A DNA stretch of 64,000 nucleotides from Granulosicoccus sp965214025 (GTDB lineage Bacteria; Pseudomonadota; Gammaproteobacteria; Granulosicoccales; Granulosicoccaceae): NCBI GenBank assembly GCA_965214025.1, contig CBDCAW010000027.1:62001-126000 (forward strand). Direction: 5' to 3'. The number at the start of each line of letters is the position of its first letter. Within the stretch, counting starts at the first letter, position 1. Below are positions 1-10,136 of the stretch, piece after piece. The position numbers and the translations under genes are program-made. The notes under the pieces were generated by a model. The model was not told the DNA's origin, made no database searches, and saw only the letters and a list, made by a program, of their open reading frames with translations.

Positions 1-2
1 CC

Positions 3-2396
3 ATCGCCACCGAACACCATGCACTCACGGCGCCGTCGGCCAACCTGCACTACGGTGCACTGAGCGAGAGCTCGTCCATCGACGTGCTAAAGATCCGCTC
101 ACGACGCTGGCTGTCGCGCCACCCATCCGAAGGCTCGCCACGCCTGCACAGGATTCTCGCAGCGGCAGCCGACGAAGGCGCCGGCGAGCTGCAGATCGTG
201 CCGGTAGCGGTCTACTGGGGTCGGGCGCCGAGTCGCGATGCCTCCGGGCTGCAGCTGCTGTTCAGCGAGAACTGGCGGTTGTCCGGACGGCTGCGCAAGT
301 TCATCACCACACTGGTGCATGGGCGCAATACGCTCATCCAGTTCAGCCAGCCGTTGTCGCTGCGAACGCTTGTCAGCAGCACTGACGAACCGGCGCTGCT
401 GAGCCGCAAGCTCCTGCGCATACTCCGGGTTCACTTCCGACAGCGTCGTATTGCAAGCCTGGGGCCCGATCTTTCACACCGGCGAACGCTGATCGGCCAG
501 GTGGTCGCGGATGCCGGCGTGCGCCGTGCCATCGTATCCGAGGCGGGCAACGAGGTCAGGCAGCACCGCAAGCTGCAGCGGCGGGCCGAGGCCTACGCGA
601 CCGAAATCGCCGCCGACATGTCGTACACCATCGCCAGGCTCTTTCAGCGCCCACTCACACGGCTGTGGACCGGGCTGTACGACGGCGTGGACATCGAAGG
701 CGTGGAGCGGCTACGCCGTGTTGCCGACGGGCACGAGGTTGTCTATGTGCCCTGCCATCGCAGCCATATCGACTACCTGCTGCTTTCCTACATCCTGTAT
801 CAGCACGGTTTTTCACTGCCGCACGTGGCCGCCGGCATCAACCTCAACCTGCCGGTGGTCGGTGGGCTGCTCAGAAGCGGCGGGGCCTTCTTCCTGCGGC
901 GCAGCTTCTCGGGCAATGCCCTGTACGCGGCCGTATTCAGCGCGTACCTCAAGGAAATACAACAACGCGGCCACTCCATCGAGTATTTCATCGAAGGCGG
1001 CCGCAGCCGAACCGGGCGGCTACTGCCACCGAAAGGTGGCATGTTGTCCATGACAGCGCACGCGTACCTGCGCAATCCACGGGTGCCCGTCATCTTCGTA
1101 CCGGTGTATTTCGGCTACGAACGGCTGATAGAGGGGCGCTCCTTCACCAGCGAGCTGGCCGGTGGGAGCAAGCACAAGGAAACCGTGTTCGCGCTGATCA
1201 AGTCATTGCGCCGGCTGCGCGAGGAATACGGCCGGGTGCGCGTCAACTTCGGTGAGCCGATCGACCTGAATGCGCTGCTCGACCAGCACCGACAAGACTG
1301 GCGTGAGGCCGAAATCGGTATCCGCAAACCCGACTGGCTGCGCCCGGTGGTCAGCGAACTGGGCTGCCTGATCATGCAACGCATCAACCAGGCCGCCAGC
1401 ATCACACCCGTGAGCCTGCTGGCAGCAGTGTTGCTCGCCAGCGCACGAGGGGCATTGAGCGTGAAAGAAGTGGAAAGCCGGCTACAGCTCTATCGCTACC
1501 TGATCGAAGCCACCCACGCCGGCAGCCTGGTGAACATCCCGGAGGTGGCCGACGGCGAGGCCATTGCCCAGGCCGTGCGCCTGGGTTTCGTCGAAGTCGT
1601 CGACGACCCGTTGGGCAAGGTGGTACGGATTCTTCCCGGCCAGGCCGCTCCGATCACCTACTTCCGCAACAATATCCTGCACCTGCTGGTGCTGCCGGCG
1701 TTGGTGGCCGGCACTTTCCTGAACCGGCCCAGGCAGAATCTCGCCGGCATCGAGCATCTGGTGGCACTCAGCTACCCCTTTCTGCAGGCGGAGTTCTTTC
1801 TCGAGGCGACCCTGACGACCGAGCGGCTGACCCGATCCGTCCGGGCATTGAGCGACCGCGGGCTGATTCAAGCGGACGGCGAGATGAAGAACGTAAACGG
1901 GTCAGGCGGAGACCGGGCCGACGGTAACGGGACTGACGCTGACAAGTTCGATGACGGTGGGGCGCAAGACCGTGGGGTCAGCGATGACGCCTGGCAGCGC
2001 GCCCGCACGGGCAGCGAAGAGAGTGTGTCACTGTTGCAGCTGGCACAGCTCATCGGGCCGGTACTGGAACGCTACTACCTGACCGCGGTGCTGTTGTACC
2101 GCGCCTCGGCAGACGGTGTCGAGCGGCAGGCATTGGCCGCCCGATGCGACGCCTGCGCGCAGCGACTGGCACTGACGCACGGCCGTCAGGCCACCGATCT
2201 GTACGATCGCCACCTGTTCGGCACCTTCATCGACACGCTGATCGATCGGCAATTGCTCGACGTCAGGGACGGCAGGCTGCACATCACGGAAGGCTTGCAG
2301 GCGATGGAGGCAGAGGCCGACGTGCTCGTCGGCGAGGTGGAAAGGCAGGCCATCGTGCATGCCTCCCAGGCGGTTTCAACGGCGGCGGTCGACTGA
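3..2396 (+). CDS. plsB: Glycerol-3-phosphate 1-O-acyltransferase PlsB, 5'-truncated by window edge
   Basis: Transfers an acyl chain from acyl-ACP or acyl-CoA to the sn-1 position of glycerol-3-phosphate at the inner membrane, the first step of phospholipid synthesis. The frame is open from base 3 with no stop, so the true start lies upstream; a GTG at 84 is only an internal candidate. Near base 750 is the HX4D acyltransferase motif (HRSHID) preceded by VVYVPC, followed by the GGRSRTGR block and VPVYFGYE, all in the order found in E. coli PlsB (about 807 residues). About 798 residues are visible. A Gly/Asp-rich linker around bases 1890-1990 is an insertion relative to E. coli PlsB. Very sure of the family. 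Confidence 0.95.
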   Translation: MATEHHALTAPSANLHYGALSESSSIDVLKIRSRRWLSRHPSEGSPRLHRILAAAADEGAGELQIVPVAVYWGRAPSRDASGLQLLFSENWRLSGRLRKFITTLVHGRNTLIQFSQPLSLRTLVSSTDEPALLSRKLLRILRVHFRQRRIASLGPDLSHRRTLIGQVVADAGVRRAIVSEAGNEVRQHRKLQRRAEAYATEIAADMSYTIARLFQRPLTRLWTGLYDGVDIEGVERLRRVADGHEVVYVPCHRSHIDYLLLSYILYQHGFSLPHVAAGINLNLPVVGGLLRSGGAFFLRRSFSGNALYAAVFSAYLKEIQQRGHSIEYFIEGGRSRTGRLLPPKGGMLSMTAHAYLRNPRVPVIFVPVYFGYERLIEGRSFTSELAGGSKHKETVFALIKSLRRLREEYGRVRVNFGEPIDLNALLDQHRQDWREAEIGIRKPDWLRPVVSELGCLIMQRINQAASITPVSLLAAVLLASARGALSVKEVESRLQLYRYLIEATHAGSLVNIPEVADGEAIAQAVRLGFVEVVDDPLGKVVRILPGQAAPITYFRNNILHLLVLPALVAGTFLNRPRQNLAGIEHLVALSYPFLQAEFFLEATLTTERLTRSVRALSDRGLIQADGEMKNVNGSGGDRADGNGTDADKFDDGGAQDRGVSDDAWQRARTGSEESVSLLQLAQLIGPVLERYYLTAVLLYRASADGVERQALAARCDACAQRLALTHGRQATDLYDRHLFGTFIDTLIDRQLLDVRDGRLHITEGLQAMEAEADVLVGEVERQAIVHASQAVSTAAVD

Positions 2397-2472
2397 AGCG
2401 GTTGTCGGGTACGGTAAGTGCATCGACCACGACCTCCTGCTTCATTCGTCCTGTTGCCGAGAGGATCCTGCC

Positions 2473-3849
2473 ATGCGCTACCGTGCGCACGTAGTGCCTG
2501 CCTGTCATCGCCCCGTGCGGTACGGCGCGATCGCCGCCGCCTTGTTCATGGTCGCCAACGTGCCCACCGCCGCCAACGCGCTCGACGCCCGTGCGCTCGG
2601 GCTCGGTGGTTCGGCCATCGCCAAGGGTGAAGGTGTGTACGGTGTGCTCGACAACCCTGCCACCCTGATGCGACAGCAGCGCGGTGGCCAGGGCAGTCAC
2701 GTGCAACTGGGCATCGGCATCGAGGTGCGGGATCACGGGCGCGTCATCGACACACTGAGCGACGAAGACAACGAAGACCTCGCCGACGACATCGGCGACG
2801 AGGTCGACAGGATCGATGGTGCCGCGGTGCAATGCGCACCCGATGTCGACACCGACGATACCGTGTGTATCGAGGGCACCGCTGACCTGGGCAGCCAGTC
2901 AGGCCGAATCCTGGACATCCTCGAAGATGTCGACGGCGAGCGAGTCGAGGCCCGAATCACGAGCGATTTCGGTGTGGGCATCACCTCCACACCGACGCCG
3001 TTCGCCGTGCACCTGCACCTGGCGGCCACCGGCGCCGGGCGGACCACCGTGGCAGCGGGTGATCTCGACTATGTGGGCAGCTTCGAATCCTTGCTGTCGG
3101 ACAACGACGTGACGGTCGGCGATATCGACGACAGCCCCTACCTGGACGTGGCTCCGGTCGATGAGACTGATCCGGTACCGCCAACCCTGAGTGTCGTCCG
3201 GCCAGAGGAGACGCTGGCAAGCGAAGTGCGCGGCAGCGTCCTGGCCCGCATGCAACTCGGCTTGAGCCTGGCACGCAGCCTCACGATAGGCAGGCAAGCG
3301 GTGGATATCGGCGTCACACCGAAGCTATCCGTGCTGCGCGCCTCGAGCATCGATACCTCGATCGCTGACCAGTTCGACGATGCCAGCGATTCATTCGCCG
3401 ACCAGTTCGAAGACAGTGAGGCCAGTGAAACGTCGCTGACGGTGGATGTGGGCGCGTCCACGGACATCGAGGGCACCGGCTTGCGAGTGGCAGGTGTGAT
3501 GAGGAACCTGATTCCCGAATCGATCGAAACCGATGCCGGCTTCGAGTTCGAGACCACGCCGCAACTGATTCTCGGCGGTGCCTACAGCCTCGGCCGATAC
3601 AGCTTCAACGCCGACTTGGCAGTGAACTCCGCCAAGGTGGACAACCTCGAAACGCAAGCCCTGGCCGTGGGGGTGGAATACGCGACACCGCTGTTCCAGC
3701 TACGGGGCGGCATCGCCCATGACGCCGGCCGTGACGAGGATGCCACGGCCTTGAGCCTCGGCTTCGGCTTCGGCCCGCTGCAGCTCGGTGCCCGCGTGGC
3801 GGGCCAGGATGCCGCGCAGGCGGGCATGCAGCTGGCTTTTCAATTCTGA
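2473..3849 (+). CDS. TraF-like (TraF_2) outer-membrane beta-barrel protein
   Basis: A 458-residue exported protein of the family often labelled conjugal transfer protein TraF, which is chromosomal and FadL/OmpP1-like; the role is unknown and no conjugation genes are nearby. The frame is open further upstream, but ATG 2473 is preceded by GAGAGG and gives a clean signal peptide: basic N-terminus, hydrophobic stretch AAALFMVANV, likely cleavage after ANA near residue 36. The mature start LDARALGLGGSAIA followed by DNPA is characteristic of the family. The middle is very acidic (runs of Asp/Glu). The C-terminus ends in alternating beta-strand segments with a terminal aromatic residue (LAFQF), as expected of an outer-membrane barrel. 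It lies 76 bp after plsB and may be co-transcribed. Confidence 0.8.
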   Translation: MRYRAHVVPACHRPVRYGAIAAALFMVANVPTAANALDARALGLGGSAIAKGEGVYGVLDNPATLMRQQRGGQGSHVQLGIGIEVRDHGRVIDTLSDEDNEDLADDIGDEVDRIDGAAVQCAPDVDTDDTVCIEGTADLGSQSGRILDILEDVDGERVEARITSDFGVGITSTPTPFAVHLHLAATGAGRTTVAAGDLDYVGSFESLLSDNDVTVGDIDDSPYLDVAPVDETDPVPPTLSVVRPEETLASEVRGSVLARMQLGLSLARSLTIGRQAVDIGVTPKLSVLRASSIDTSIADQFDDASDSFADQFEDSEASETSLTVDVGASTDIEGTGLRVAGVMRNLIPESIETDAGFEFETTPQLILGGAYSLGRYSFNADLAVNSAKVDNLETQALAVGVEYATPLFQLRGGIAHDAGRDEDATALSLGFGFGPLQLGARVAGQDAAQAGMQLAFQF

Positions 3850-3922
3850 AGGCCAGCGCGGGCTCCGGTTCATGCAGCCCGCATCGAAGGGCGGACTCGG
3901 CGGGTACGGCCGTGTGCGCCGT

Positions 3923-4660
3923 TCAGCGCAGCGCCCGACGCTCCGGCCGCTTCGCCGAACGAGCGACAGGAGCCGGGAGCTGACAGGCTGCCAGCTGCGT
4001 CAGCCACACTGCCGGCAATAGCGGCTGCCGCGACAGGGCACCGATGGCATTGGCGTACGTGGGCTGTGTCCATCGTTGACCGAACTGCAAACCCGCCGCA
4101 CGCAACACTGGCACCGCACGCTTCAGCTGGCGGCTGCTGACCGCATTGACGATCAACACACCCTCCGGGGCCAGCGCCTTCGTCAGTTCCGCCACCCAGG
4201 CATCGTCCAATCCGATCGCCCTGATCGGCTCACCCTCGACATGGGTGAAGACGTCATCGATCACCAGGTCAAACGGTTCACCGCCGTAAGCGCCCAACCA
4301 CGCGGCGGCTTCGGATTCGATCAGTTCGACCCGCGCATCATTCACCCCGAACCAGTCACGGGCGATGTTCAGGTGTACACCATCGAGATCCACACCCGTC
4401 AGGGAGCCGAACGGCAGCAATCGCTCCAGTTGACGAACGACCGCACCACCGCCCACACCCAACAGCAGGATGCGCCGCATTTCAACGCGCGGGCGGTACA
4501 GCGCCGGCAGGCTCAGGCAATCCCAGATGCCACCGGCGAACGGTCGCTCGGGGTTCCACTGGCTGTGGAACACGCCATTGCTGTAAAGGCGCAGGCTGGC
4601 ACCGGCCTGGCGTACGCTGTACCGCGTGCCACCGGCCTCGGTCTCGAACAAGGTCGTCAA
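3923..4660 (-). CDS. Spermidine-synthase-like SAM-dependent protein
   Basis: A 245-residue Rossmann-fold protein of the spermidine synthase/SpeE-like group. It shows ILLLGVGGGAVVRQ (nucleotide-binding glycine loop), the acidic GVDLDGVH strand end and the DLVIDDVF motif. The frame runs 306 bases further upstream, but that part lies inside the neighbouring permease gene and reads as nonsense. The start chosen is TTG 4660, whose TTGA overlaps the TGA stop of the upstream permease gene, an arrangement typical of translational coupling. No good ribosome site is visible, consistent with coupling. Stand-alone proteins of this type are often of unknown substrate; whether it makes a polyamine cannot be told from the sequence. 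Confidence 0.75.
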   Translation of the reverse strand: MTTLFETEAGGTRYSVRQAGASLRLYSNGVFHSQWNPERPFAGGIWDCLSLPALYRPRVEMRRILLLGVGGGAVVRQLERLLPFGSLTGVDLDGVHLNIARDWFGVNDARVELIESEAAAWLGAYGGEPFDLVIDDVFTHVEGEPIRAIGLDDAWVAELTKALAPEGVLIVNAVSSRQLKRAVPVLRAAGLQFGQRWTQPTYANAIGALSRQPLLPAVWLTQLAACQLPAPVARSAKRPERRALR

Positions 4661-6510
4661 TAGAGCAGGTACATGGTGCCGAGGCTGACGACCAGGAACA
4701 GCACGGTCATGCCGCCGCCGGCACGCATGAAATCGGCCACCGTGTAGTCGCCCGGACCCATGATCAGCGCGTTCACCTGATTGGTGGGAATCAGGAAGGC
4801 GTTGCCGACGGAAATGGCGACGGTCAGCGCGAACAGGGCCGGATCGGCACCGGTAGCCTGTGCCAGGTTCACCGCCAGGGGCACCAGCAGCACCGTCGCT
4901 CCGATGTTCGACATCACCAGCGTGAAGAACGTGGACAACACGGCAACCACCGCCTGCATGACCCAATGCGGTACGTCACCGATCAGCAGCACCAGATTCT
5001 GTGCGATCCAGGTGGCGGCACCGGAATGGTCGACGGCGATGCCCAGCGGTATCAGGCAGGCCAGCAGGAACACGGTGGAAAGCTTGACCGAGTTGTAGGC
5101 TTCATCGATCGTGATGACGCCCCACAGGATCATGCCCAGAGCACCTGCCATCAGAGAGATCGACAACACATCCGTGACGAAGAACAGCACCAGCGACATC
5201 ACGAAGAAGAACAGCGCCGGCCTGATCTTGTCTTCCCTGACATCCTCGTACTTCACATCGGTAGCCACCACCACCTCACGGTTACGTGTGAGCTTGTGCA
5301 GATCCTTCCAGCTCGAATGCACCACCAGCGTATCCCCGGCGTGCAGGTCGATGTCGCGAAAGCTATGCCGAATCACCTGCTCGTTGCGGTAGATCTGCAT
5401 GATGTTGGTGCCGAAGTTCCGCCGGGGCTTGATGTCGCCGATCTTCTGGCCGATCAGGCTGGAACCCGGCGGAATGACGACCTCGCCGATACCACTGTGC
5501 TGCGAATTCAGCACTTCGGCGAACCGCTCCGGGCTGCCCAGGATATTCCAGTGGTGCTTTTCGCAGAAGGCACGCACTCCCTCGTCCTCGCCCATCAGGC
5601 CGAGCCGGGTATCCACCCAGATCAGCTCTTCCCGGTCCGGCGGGATTTTCACCACATCTCCGCTGTAAAGCGCCAGGATGAACGGCGTGCCGTCGTAGTT
5701 CTCTTCGGTCTGATGGATCGACTTGCCCACCATCGGGCTGTCTTCGGTGACCTGCACCTCGATGAGCTGGCCACTGATGCCATACACGTTCTTGAAGTAA
5801 TCCGCGGCGCGCGATGTCCGGCTGGCATCGACGTTACGCGACGGCAACAGGTAGCGCCCGGCCAGCATGAAATACAGCACACCGGTAACACTGAGCGCCA
5901 GGCCGATCGGCAGCACCGAGAACAGGCCGAATTCATCCATCTGCTGATCTTCGGGCAAGGTGCGGTTCGACGACAGGATCAGATCGTTGAGCAGTATCAG
6001 CGGGCTCGATCCGATCATCGTGGCAGTGCCTCCCAGAATGGTGCAGAACGCCATCGGCATCAGCAGGCGCGAGATCGGGATGTTGGTACGAGCGGAGATA
6101 CGCGCGCACACCGGCAGGAACAGCGCGGCCACACCGATGTTCTGCATGAAGGATGAGATCAATGCGGCACTGCTCGCGATCAGTGGCGTCACACGCTTCT
6201 CGCTCTTGCCGCCGCGCTTGAGGATCAGTGCGGCCATCTTGTCCATGATGCCGGTGCGATCGAGACCGCCGCCGATGATCATGACCCCGATGATCGATAT
6301 GACCGCGTTGCTCGAGAAACCCGAGAACAGTTCTTCGATCGAGATCAGTGGTTCGATGTACGGCACCATCGTGGTCAGGCCGAGCACCACCATGATGGTC
6401 ATCGCCGCCACATCCACCCGCACCACGGCGAAGGCGAAAAGCCACACCGTGACCACGAGCAACACCATCACCAGGATCATTTCCAGGTTGAGAGATACCG
6501 GGTCGATCAC
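4657..6510 (-). CDS. SLC13-family permease with two TrkA-C (RCK_C) domains
   Basis: A 617-residue inner-membrane permease of the divalent anion:sodium symporter (SLC13/CitM) type. It has hydrophobic helices in residues 1-200, then two soluble regulatory TrkA_C domains. The first contains LIEVQVTEDSPMVGKSI and the second IPPGSSLIGQKIGDI; both show the usual beta-rich pattern. More helices follow to the C-terminus. Family members carry sulfate, dicarboxylates or similar anions; the substrate here is unknown. Start chosen: GTG 6510, with GAGG five bases upstream, instead of the longer open frame to 6645, whose extra residues are not hydrophobic. It is the first gene of a two-gene unit with the spermidine-synthase-like gene. 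Confidence 0.85.
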   Translation of the reverse strand: MIDPVSLNLEMILVMVLLVVTVWLFAFAVVRVDVAAMTIMVVLGLTTMVPYIEPLISIEELFSGFSSNAVISIIGVMIIGGGLDRTGIMDKMAALILKRGGKSEKRVTPLIASSAALISSFMQNIGVAALFLPVCARISARTNIPISRLLMPMAFCTILGGTATMIGSSPLILLNDLILSSNRTLPEDQQMDEFGLFSVLPIGLALSVTGVLYFMLAGRYLLPSRNVDASRTSRAADYFKNVYGISGQLIEVQVTEDSPMVGKSIHQTEENYDGTPFILALYSGDVVKIPPDREELIWVDTRLGLMGEDEGVRAFCEKHHWNILGSPERFAEVLNSQHSGIGEVVIPPGSSLIGQKIGDIKPRRNFGTNIMQIYRNEQVIRHSFRDIDLHAGDTLVVHSSWKDLHKLTRNREVVVATDVKYEDVREDKIRPALFFFVMSLVLFFVTDVLSISLMAGALGMILWGVITIDEAYNSVKLSTVFLLACLIPLGIAVDHSGAATWIAQNLVLLIGDVPHWVMQAVVAVLSTFFTLVMSNIGATVLLVPLAVNLAQATGADPALFALTVAISVGNAFLIPTNQVNALIMGPGDYTVADFMRAGGGMTVLFLVVSLGTMYLLY

Positions 6511-6865
6511 GGTCGCCTCGATGGAAAGAGCGGTGTCGGCTTCACTGTGCTGTATGCGATGAAAGGCCCGGGAACACGGCCTTCGAGTGTAGAGGCACAT
6601 TCTATACCGTCCACCCCGGTGCAGCTGTCGCTCAATACCGGCCAATCGGGGGAGCCGGACACTGCAACGGCGGAGCTACCGACATTCGCCCTCTTCTCGG
6701 ACGCCCGCCCTGCTTGACAACTTGATCGACGACGTGCGCCCGATGCTCGACGACCTGCTTGCAGTGCTTGACGACTTCCAGCGGCGCGTTCACAGTTGCC
6801 CGTCACGATAGTCGTTCGTCAAAGAACCTGAGCAAAAAGCTCATGGACAACCACAAGGAGATTGC
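6511..6865. other. Divergent intergenic region, SLC13 gene / TAXI-TRAP operon
   Basis: About 355 bp between two divergent transcription units. Short open frames here look like composition shadows. A TTGACA hexamer at 6715-6720 could be a -35 element for the TRAP operon, but no convincing -10 at normal spacing was seen. A repeated CGACGAC/GCTTGAC pattern occurs near 6720-6775. Nothing else recognised. Confidence 0.3.
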
Positions 6866-7837
6866 ATGACCACTCTCAACCGGCGACGCAAGCTGTTTCG
6901 TTCAACGCTTGCAGCGGCCAGTCTCGCAAGCGCTGCATTCGCAATGCCTGTCGCCCATTCGGCGGAGTTCATCAACATTCTCACCGGCGGTACATCCGGG
7001 GTCTACTACCCCCTGGGCGTGGGCCTGTCGAAGATCTACGCCGACAAGATTCCCGATGTACGCACCCAGGTACAGTCGACGAAGGCTTCGGTGGAGAACC
7101 TGAACCTGTTGCAGAAAGGCCGTGGTGAAATCGCGCTGGCCCTGGGTGATTCGGTGCAGCTTGCCTGGGAGGGTGACGCCGAAGCCGGCTTTCCGCAGAA
7201 GCTCGACAAGCTGCGTGGCATCGCCGGGGTCTATCCGAACTTCGTGCAGGTGGTTGCATCGACCGATAGCGGCATCGAGACCTTCGATCAGCTGAAGGGC
7301 AAGAGCCTGTCGGTCGGGGCGGCCAAGTCGGGCACCGAGCTGAACGCTCGCACGATCATGGCAGCCGAAGGCATGAGCTACGATGACCTGGGCAAGACCG
7401 AATACCTGCCCTTTGCCGAGTCGGTGGAACTGATCAAGAACCGCCAGCTCGATGCCACGCTGCAGTCCGCCGGCCTCGGCGTCGCGTCGATCAAGGACCT
7501 GGCCACCTCGGTGGACATCAACGTGGTCTCCATCTCGCCGGAGGTTGCCGACAAGCTGGAAGCACCGTACATGGCGGCCACCATTCCGGCCGGTACCTAC
7601 GAAGGCCAGGACGAAGACGTGAGCACCGTGGCCGTGCCGAACTTTCTCGTCACTCACAGTGAGGTTTCCGACGAACTGGCCTACCAGATGACGAAGCAGC
7701 TGTTCGAGAACCTGAAGTCGCTCGAATCCGCCCATCAGGCGGCCAAGGAGATAGTCCTGGAGAACGCCCTCGAAGGCATGCCGGTACCACTGCATCCGGG
7801 GGCCGAGAAGTTCTACAAGGAAGCGGGGCTGATGTAA
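6866..7837 (+). CDS. TAXI-family TRAP transporter solute-binding protein
   Basis: A 323-residue periplasmic receptor that delivers an organic anion to the TRAP permease encoded just downstream. ATG 6866 has a strong AAGGAG site. The N-terminus is a signal peptide (NRRRKLFRS, then a small-residue hydrophobic core, AHSA cleavage near residue 32). The mature protein begins EFINILTGGTSGVYYPLG, the hallmark TAXI start, and continues with STKASVENLNLL, GEIALALGDS and VGAAKSGTELNA, all typical of the family. The C-terminal PLHPGAEKFYKEAGL is also characteristic. Characterised TAXI receptors bind glutamate or other carboxylates; the ligand here is unknown. Confidence 0.92.
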   Translation: MTTLNRRRKLFRSTLAAASLASAAFAMPVAHSAEFINILTGGTSGVYYPLGVGLSKIYADKIPDVRTQVQSTKASVENLNLLQKGRGEIALALGDSVQLAWEGDAEAGFPQKLDKLRGIAGVYPNFVQVVASTDSGIETFDQLKGKSLSVGAAKSGTELNARTIMAAEGMSYDDLGKTEYLPFAESVELIKNRQLDATLQSAGLGVASIKDLATSVDINVVSISPEVADKLEAPYMAATIPAGTYEGQDEDVSTVAVPNFLVTHSEVSDELAYQMTKQLFENLKSLESAHQAAKEIVLENALEGMPVPLHPGAEKFYKEAGLM

Positions 7838-7859
7838 CCCGTTCCGCGGATGAACCACG

Positions 7860-10136
7860 GTGAGCGTATCCGGTAACGATCGGCCATCCGACGGCACGGC
7901 GGCCGCCGAACCCGACGACGGAGCCCCGGCCCGAGTCGGTCAGGCTGCCAGGACGGGTTCCGGGACGGTAGCCGGTGGTGCTGCCGACACACCGGCGGGC
8001 ATGGATAACGGCGCCGGTGAACCGCTCGTCGTGGTTCACGACCCGTTATCGAACAGCTTCCCGGAAAGCTTCTCGGGGAAGCTGTTGTTCTGGGTGGCCG
8101 TGGCCTTTTCCGCCTTCCAGATCGCCACCGCCGCGCACGTCATCGATCTGCCCAGCCAGGTGGTGCGTGCACTGCACGTCGGTTTCCTTCTGTTGCTCGG
8201 TTGCCCGCTGATCGCCCTGCTGCGTGAATGGGGTGCGGTACGCCGCTCACTGGCCTGGGCGTTCGCGGCGCTGGGTGTCATGGTTGCATTTTATCAATGG
8301 GTGGAGTATCAGGATCTGCTGCTGCGTGCCGGCGATCCGCTGATGCGGGATCTCGTCGTCGGCAGCATTGCCCTGCTCACCGTCTTCATCGCCACCTGGA
8401 TACTGATGGGGCCAGCCTTGCCGATCATCGCCGGGCTGTTCCTGGCCTACTGCCTGTTCGGCCAGCTGCTGCCCGCACCGTTCGACCACCGCGGCTACGA
8501 TGTCGAACAGGTCATCGACCACATGGCGTATGGCACCGAGGGTATCTACGGCATACCGATCTACGTGTCGTCCACTTACATCTTCCTGTTCATCCTGTTC
8601 GGCTCGTTCCTGGAGCGCGCCGGCATGATCAAGCTGTTCACGGACGTATCGCTGGGCCTGGTAGGTCATCGGCTCGGTGGTGCCGCGAAGGTGGCCGTGA
8701 TCTCGTCTGGCCTGATGGGCACCATTTCCGGTTCCGGCGTGGCCAACGTGGTCACCACCGGGCAATTCACGATTCCGCTCATGAAGCGCTTCGGCTATCG
8801 GGCCGCGTTCGCAGGCGGTGTCGAATCCACCGCGTCGATGGGCGGGCAGCTGATGCCGCCGGTAATGGGTGCCGTGGCCTTCATCATGGCCGAGACCCTC
8901 GGCGTGGAATACAGCGAGGTGGTGCTCGCGGCACTCATTCCCGCCGTGCTGTATTTCGCATCCGCCCTGTGGATGGTGCATCTGGAGGCCGGCAAGCGCG
9001 GCCTGGTAGGGTTACCGAAGGCAGATCTGCCCTCCCCCGTCGCCGCCCTGCGCACCAACTGGTACCTGCTGCTGCCACTCGGCGTACTCGTCTACCTGCT
9101 GTTTTCGGGCTACACACCACTGTTCGCCGGCACCATCGGCCTTGCACTCACCGCCTTGCTGGTGCTCGGCGGGTCGATCGCACTAGGCTTGCCCGCCGGT
9201 GTGCTGCGCGTGATGTTCTGGGTCGCGCTGGGGCTGGTCGGGGCCGCTTTCTTCGAATACGGCATCTGGCCGGTGGTGAGCGGCATCGTCGTACTGGTGG
9301 CCATCAACGCGTTCACGCACGGAGGTCGCGAAACGCTGCAGATCTGTCGGGATGCACTGGCGGAAGGGGCGAAGACTGCCTTGCCCGTCGGCATGGCCTG
9401 CGCGATCGTCGGCATCATCATCGGTACCATGACGCTCACCGGCGCGGCCAACACCTTCGGCCAGTATATCGTGGCGATCGGCGAACAGAGCCTGTTCCTC
9501 TCGCTGCTGCTCACCATGGTCACCTGCATCATCCTCGGCATGGGCATCCCGACCATTCCGAACTACATCATCACCTCGTCCATCGCAGGCCCTGCCCTGC
9601 TCGAATTGGGCGTACCGTTGATCGTGAGCCACATGTTCGTCTTCTACTTCGGCATCCTGGCCGACCTCACACCGCCGGTGGCACTCGCCTGCTTCGCCGC
9701 GGCACCGATCGCGAAGGAGAACGGCCTGCGTATCTCGATGGAAGCGATCAAGGTGGCAGCCGCAGGCTTCGTCATTCCGTTCATGGCCGTGTACACCCCT
9801 GCGCTGATGCTGCAGCCCGGCGGCTCTCTGGCCGACGCCATCGGCTTTCCGCTGGCCGTGCTGTACATCGTCATGAAAGTCGTTCTCGCCATCGGGCTAT
9901 GGGGCGTCGCGGTGATCGGCTACGCCGGCATGCCGCTGAACTGGCTGGAGCGCGGGCTGGGCATGGTGGCCGCCGCCACGCTGATCGCCGCCAGCCCGGT
10001 CAGCGATCCGGTGGGTTTGGCGTTGGTCGCCGTGTTCGGTTTCCTGGTATGGAGGAAACGTGGATCAGCTTCTGCGACTCCCTCGTCGACGAACTCCACT
10101 GGGCAACGATCAACCGGCAAGTTCAGCTCATCGTAG
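7860..10136 (+). CDS. TAXI TRAP transporter permease, small and large subunits fused (4TM/12TM)
   Basis: A 758-residue inner-membrane protein that combines the DctQ-like four-helix subunit (about residues 75-200) and the DctM-like large subunit. It contains the conserved GSFLERAGM, GSGVANVVTTGQFTIPLMK, SMGGQLMPPVMGA and GMGIPTIPNYI segments. GTG 7860 starts 22 bases after the receptor stop, with a weak upstream purine stretch. The first 60 residues are a hydrophilic Ala/Gly/Asp-rich extension, so a later start is possible. The C-terminal tail overlaps the end of the convergent IclR gene by 9 bases. It works with the 6866-7837 receptor as a sodium-driven uptake system. Confidence 0.9.
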   Translation: MSVSGNDRPSDGTAAAEPDDGAPARVGQAARTGSGTVAGGAADTPAGMDNGAGEPLVVVHDPLSNSFPESFSGKLLFWVAVAFSAFQIATAAHVIDLPSQVVRALHVGFLLLLGCPLIALLREWGAVRRSLAWAFAALGVMVAFYQWVEYQDLLLRAGDPLMRDLVVGSIALLTVFIATWILMGPALPIIAGLFLAYCLFGQLLPAPFDHRGYDVEQVIDHMAYGTEGIYGIPIYVSSTYIFLFILFGSFLERAGMIKLFTDVSLGLVGHRLGGAAKVAVISSGLMGTISGSGVANVVTTGQFTIPLMKRFGYRAAFAGGVESTASMGGQLMPPVMGAVAFIMAETLGVEYSEVVLAALIPAVLYFASALWMVHLEAGKRGLVGLPKADLPSPVAALRTNWYLLLPLGVLVYLLFSGYTPLFAGTIGLALTALLVLGGSIALGLPAGVLRVMFWVALGLVGAAFFEYGIWPVVSGIVVLVAINAFTHGGRETLQICRDALAEGAKTALPVGMACAIVGIIIGTMTLTGAANTFGQYIVAIGEQSLFLSLLLTMVTCIILGMGIPTIPNYIITSSIAGPALLELGVPLIVSHMFVFYFGILADLTPPVALACFAAAPIAKENGLRISMEAIKVAAAGFVIPFMAVYTPALMLQPGGSLADAIGFPLAVLYIVMKVVLAIGLWGVAVIGYAGMPLNWLERGLGMVAAATLIAASPVSDPVGLALVAVFGFLVWRKRGSASATPSSTNSTGQRSTGKFSSS

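Noticed and set aside
6507..6806. 99-residue minus-strand frame upstream of the SLC13 gene
   Set aside because: Low-complexity Arg/Ala/Ser composition without motif; overlaps the probable promoter region.
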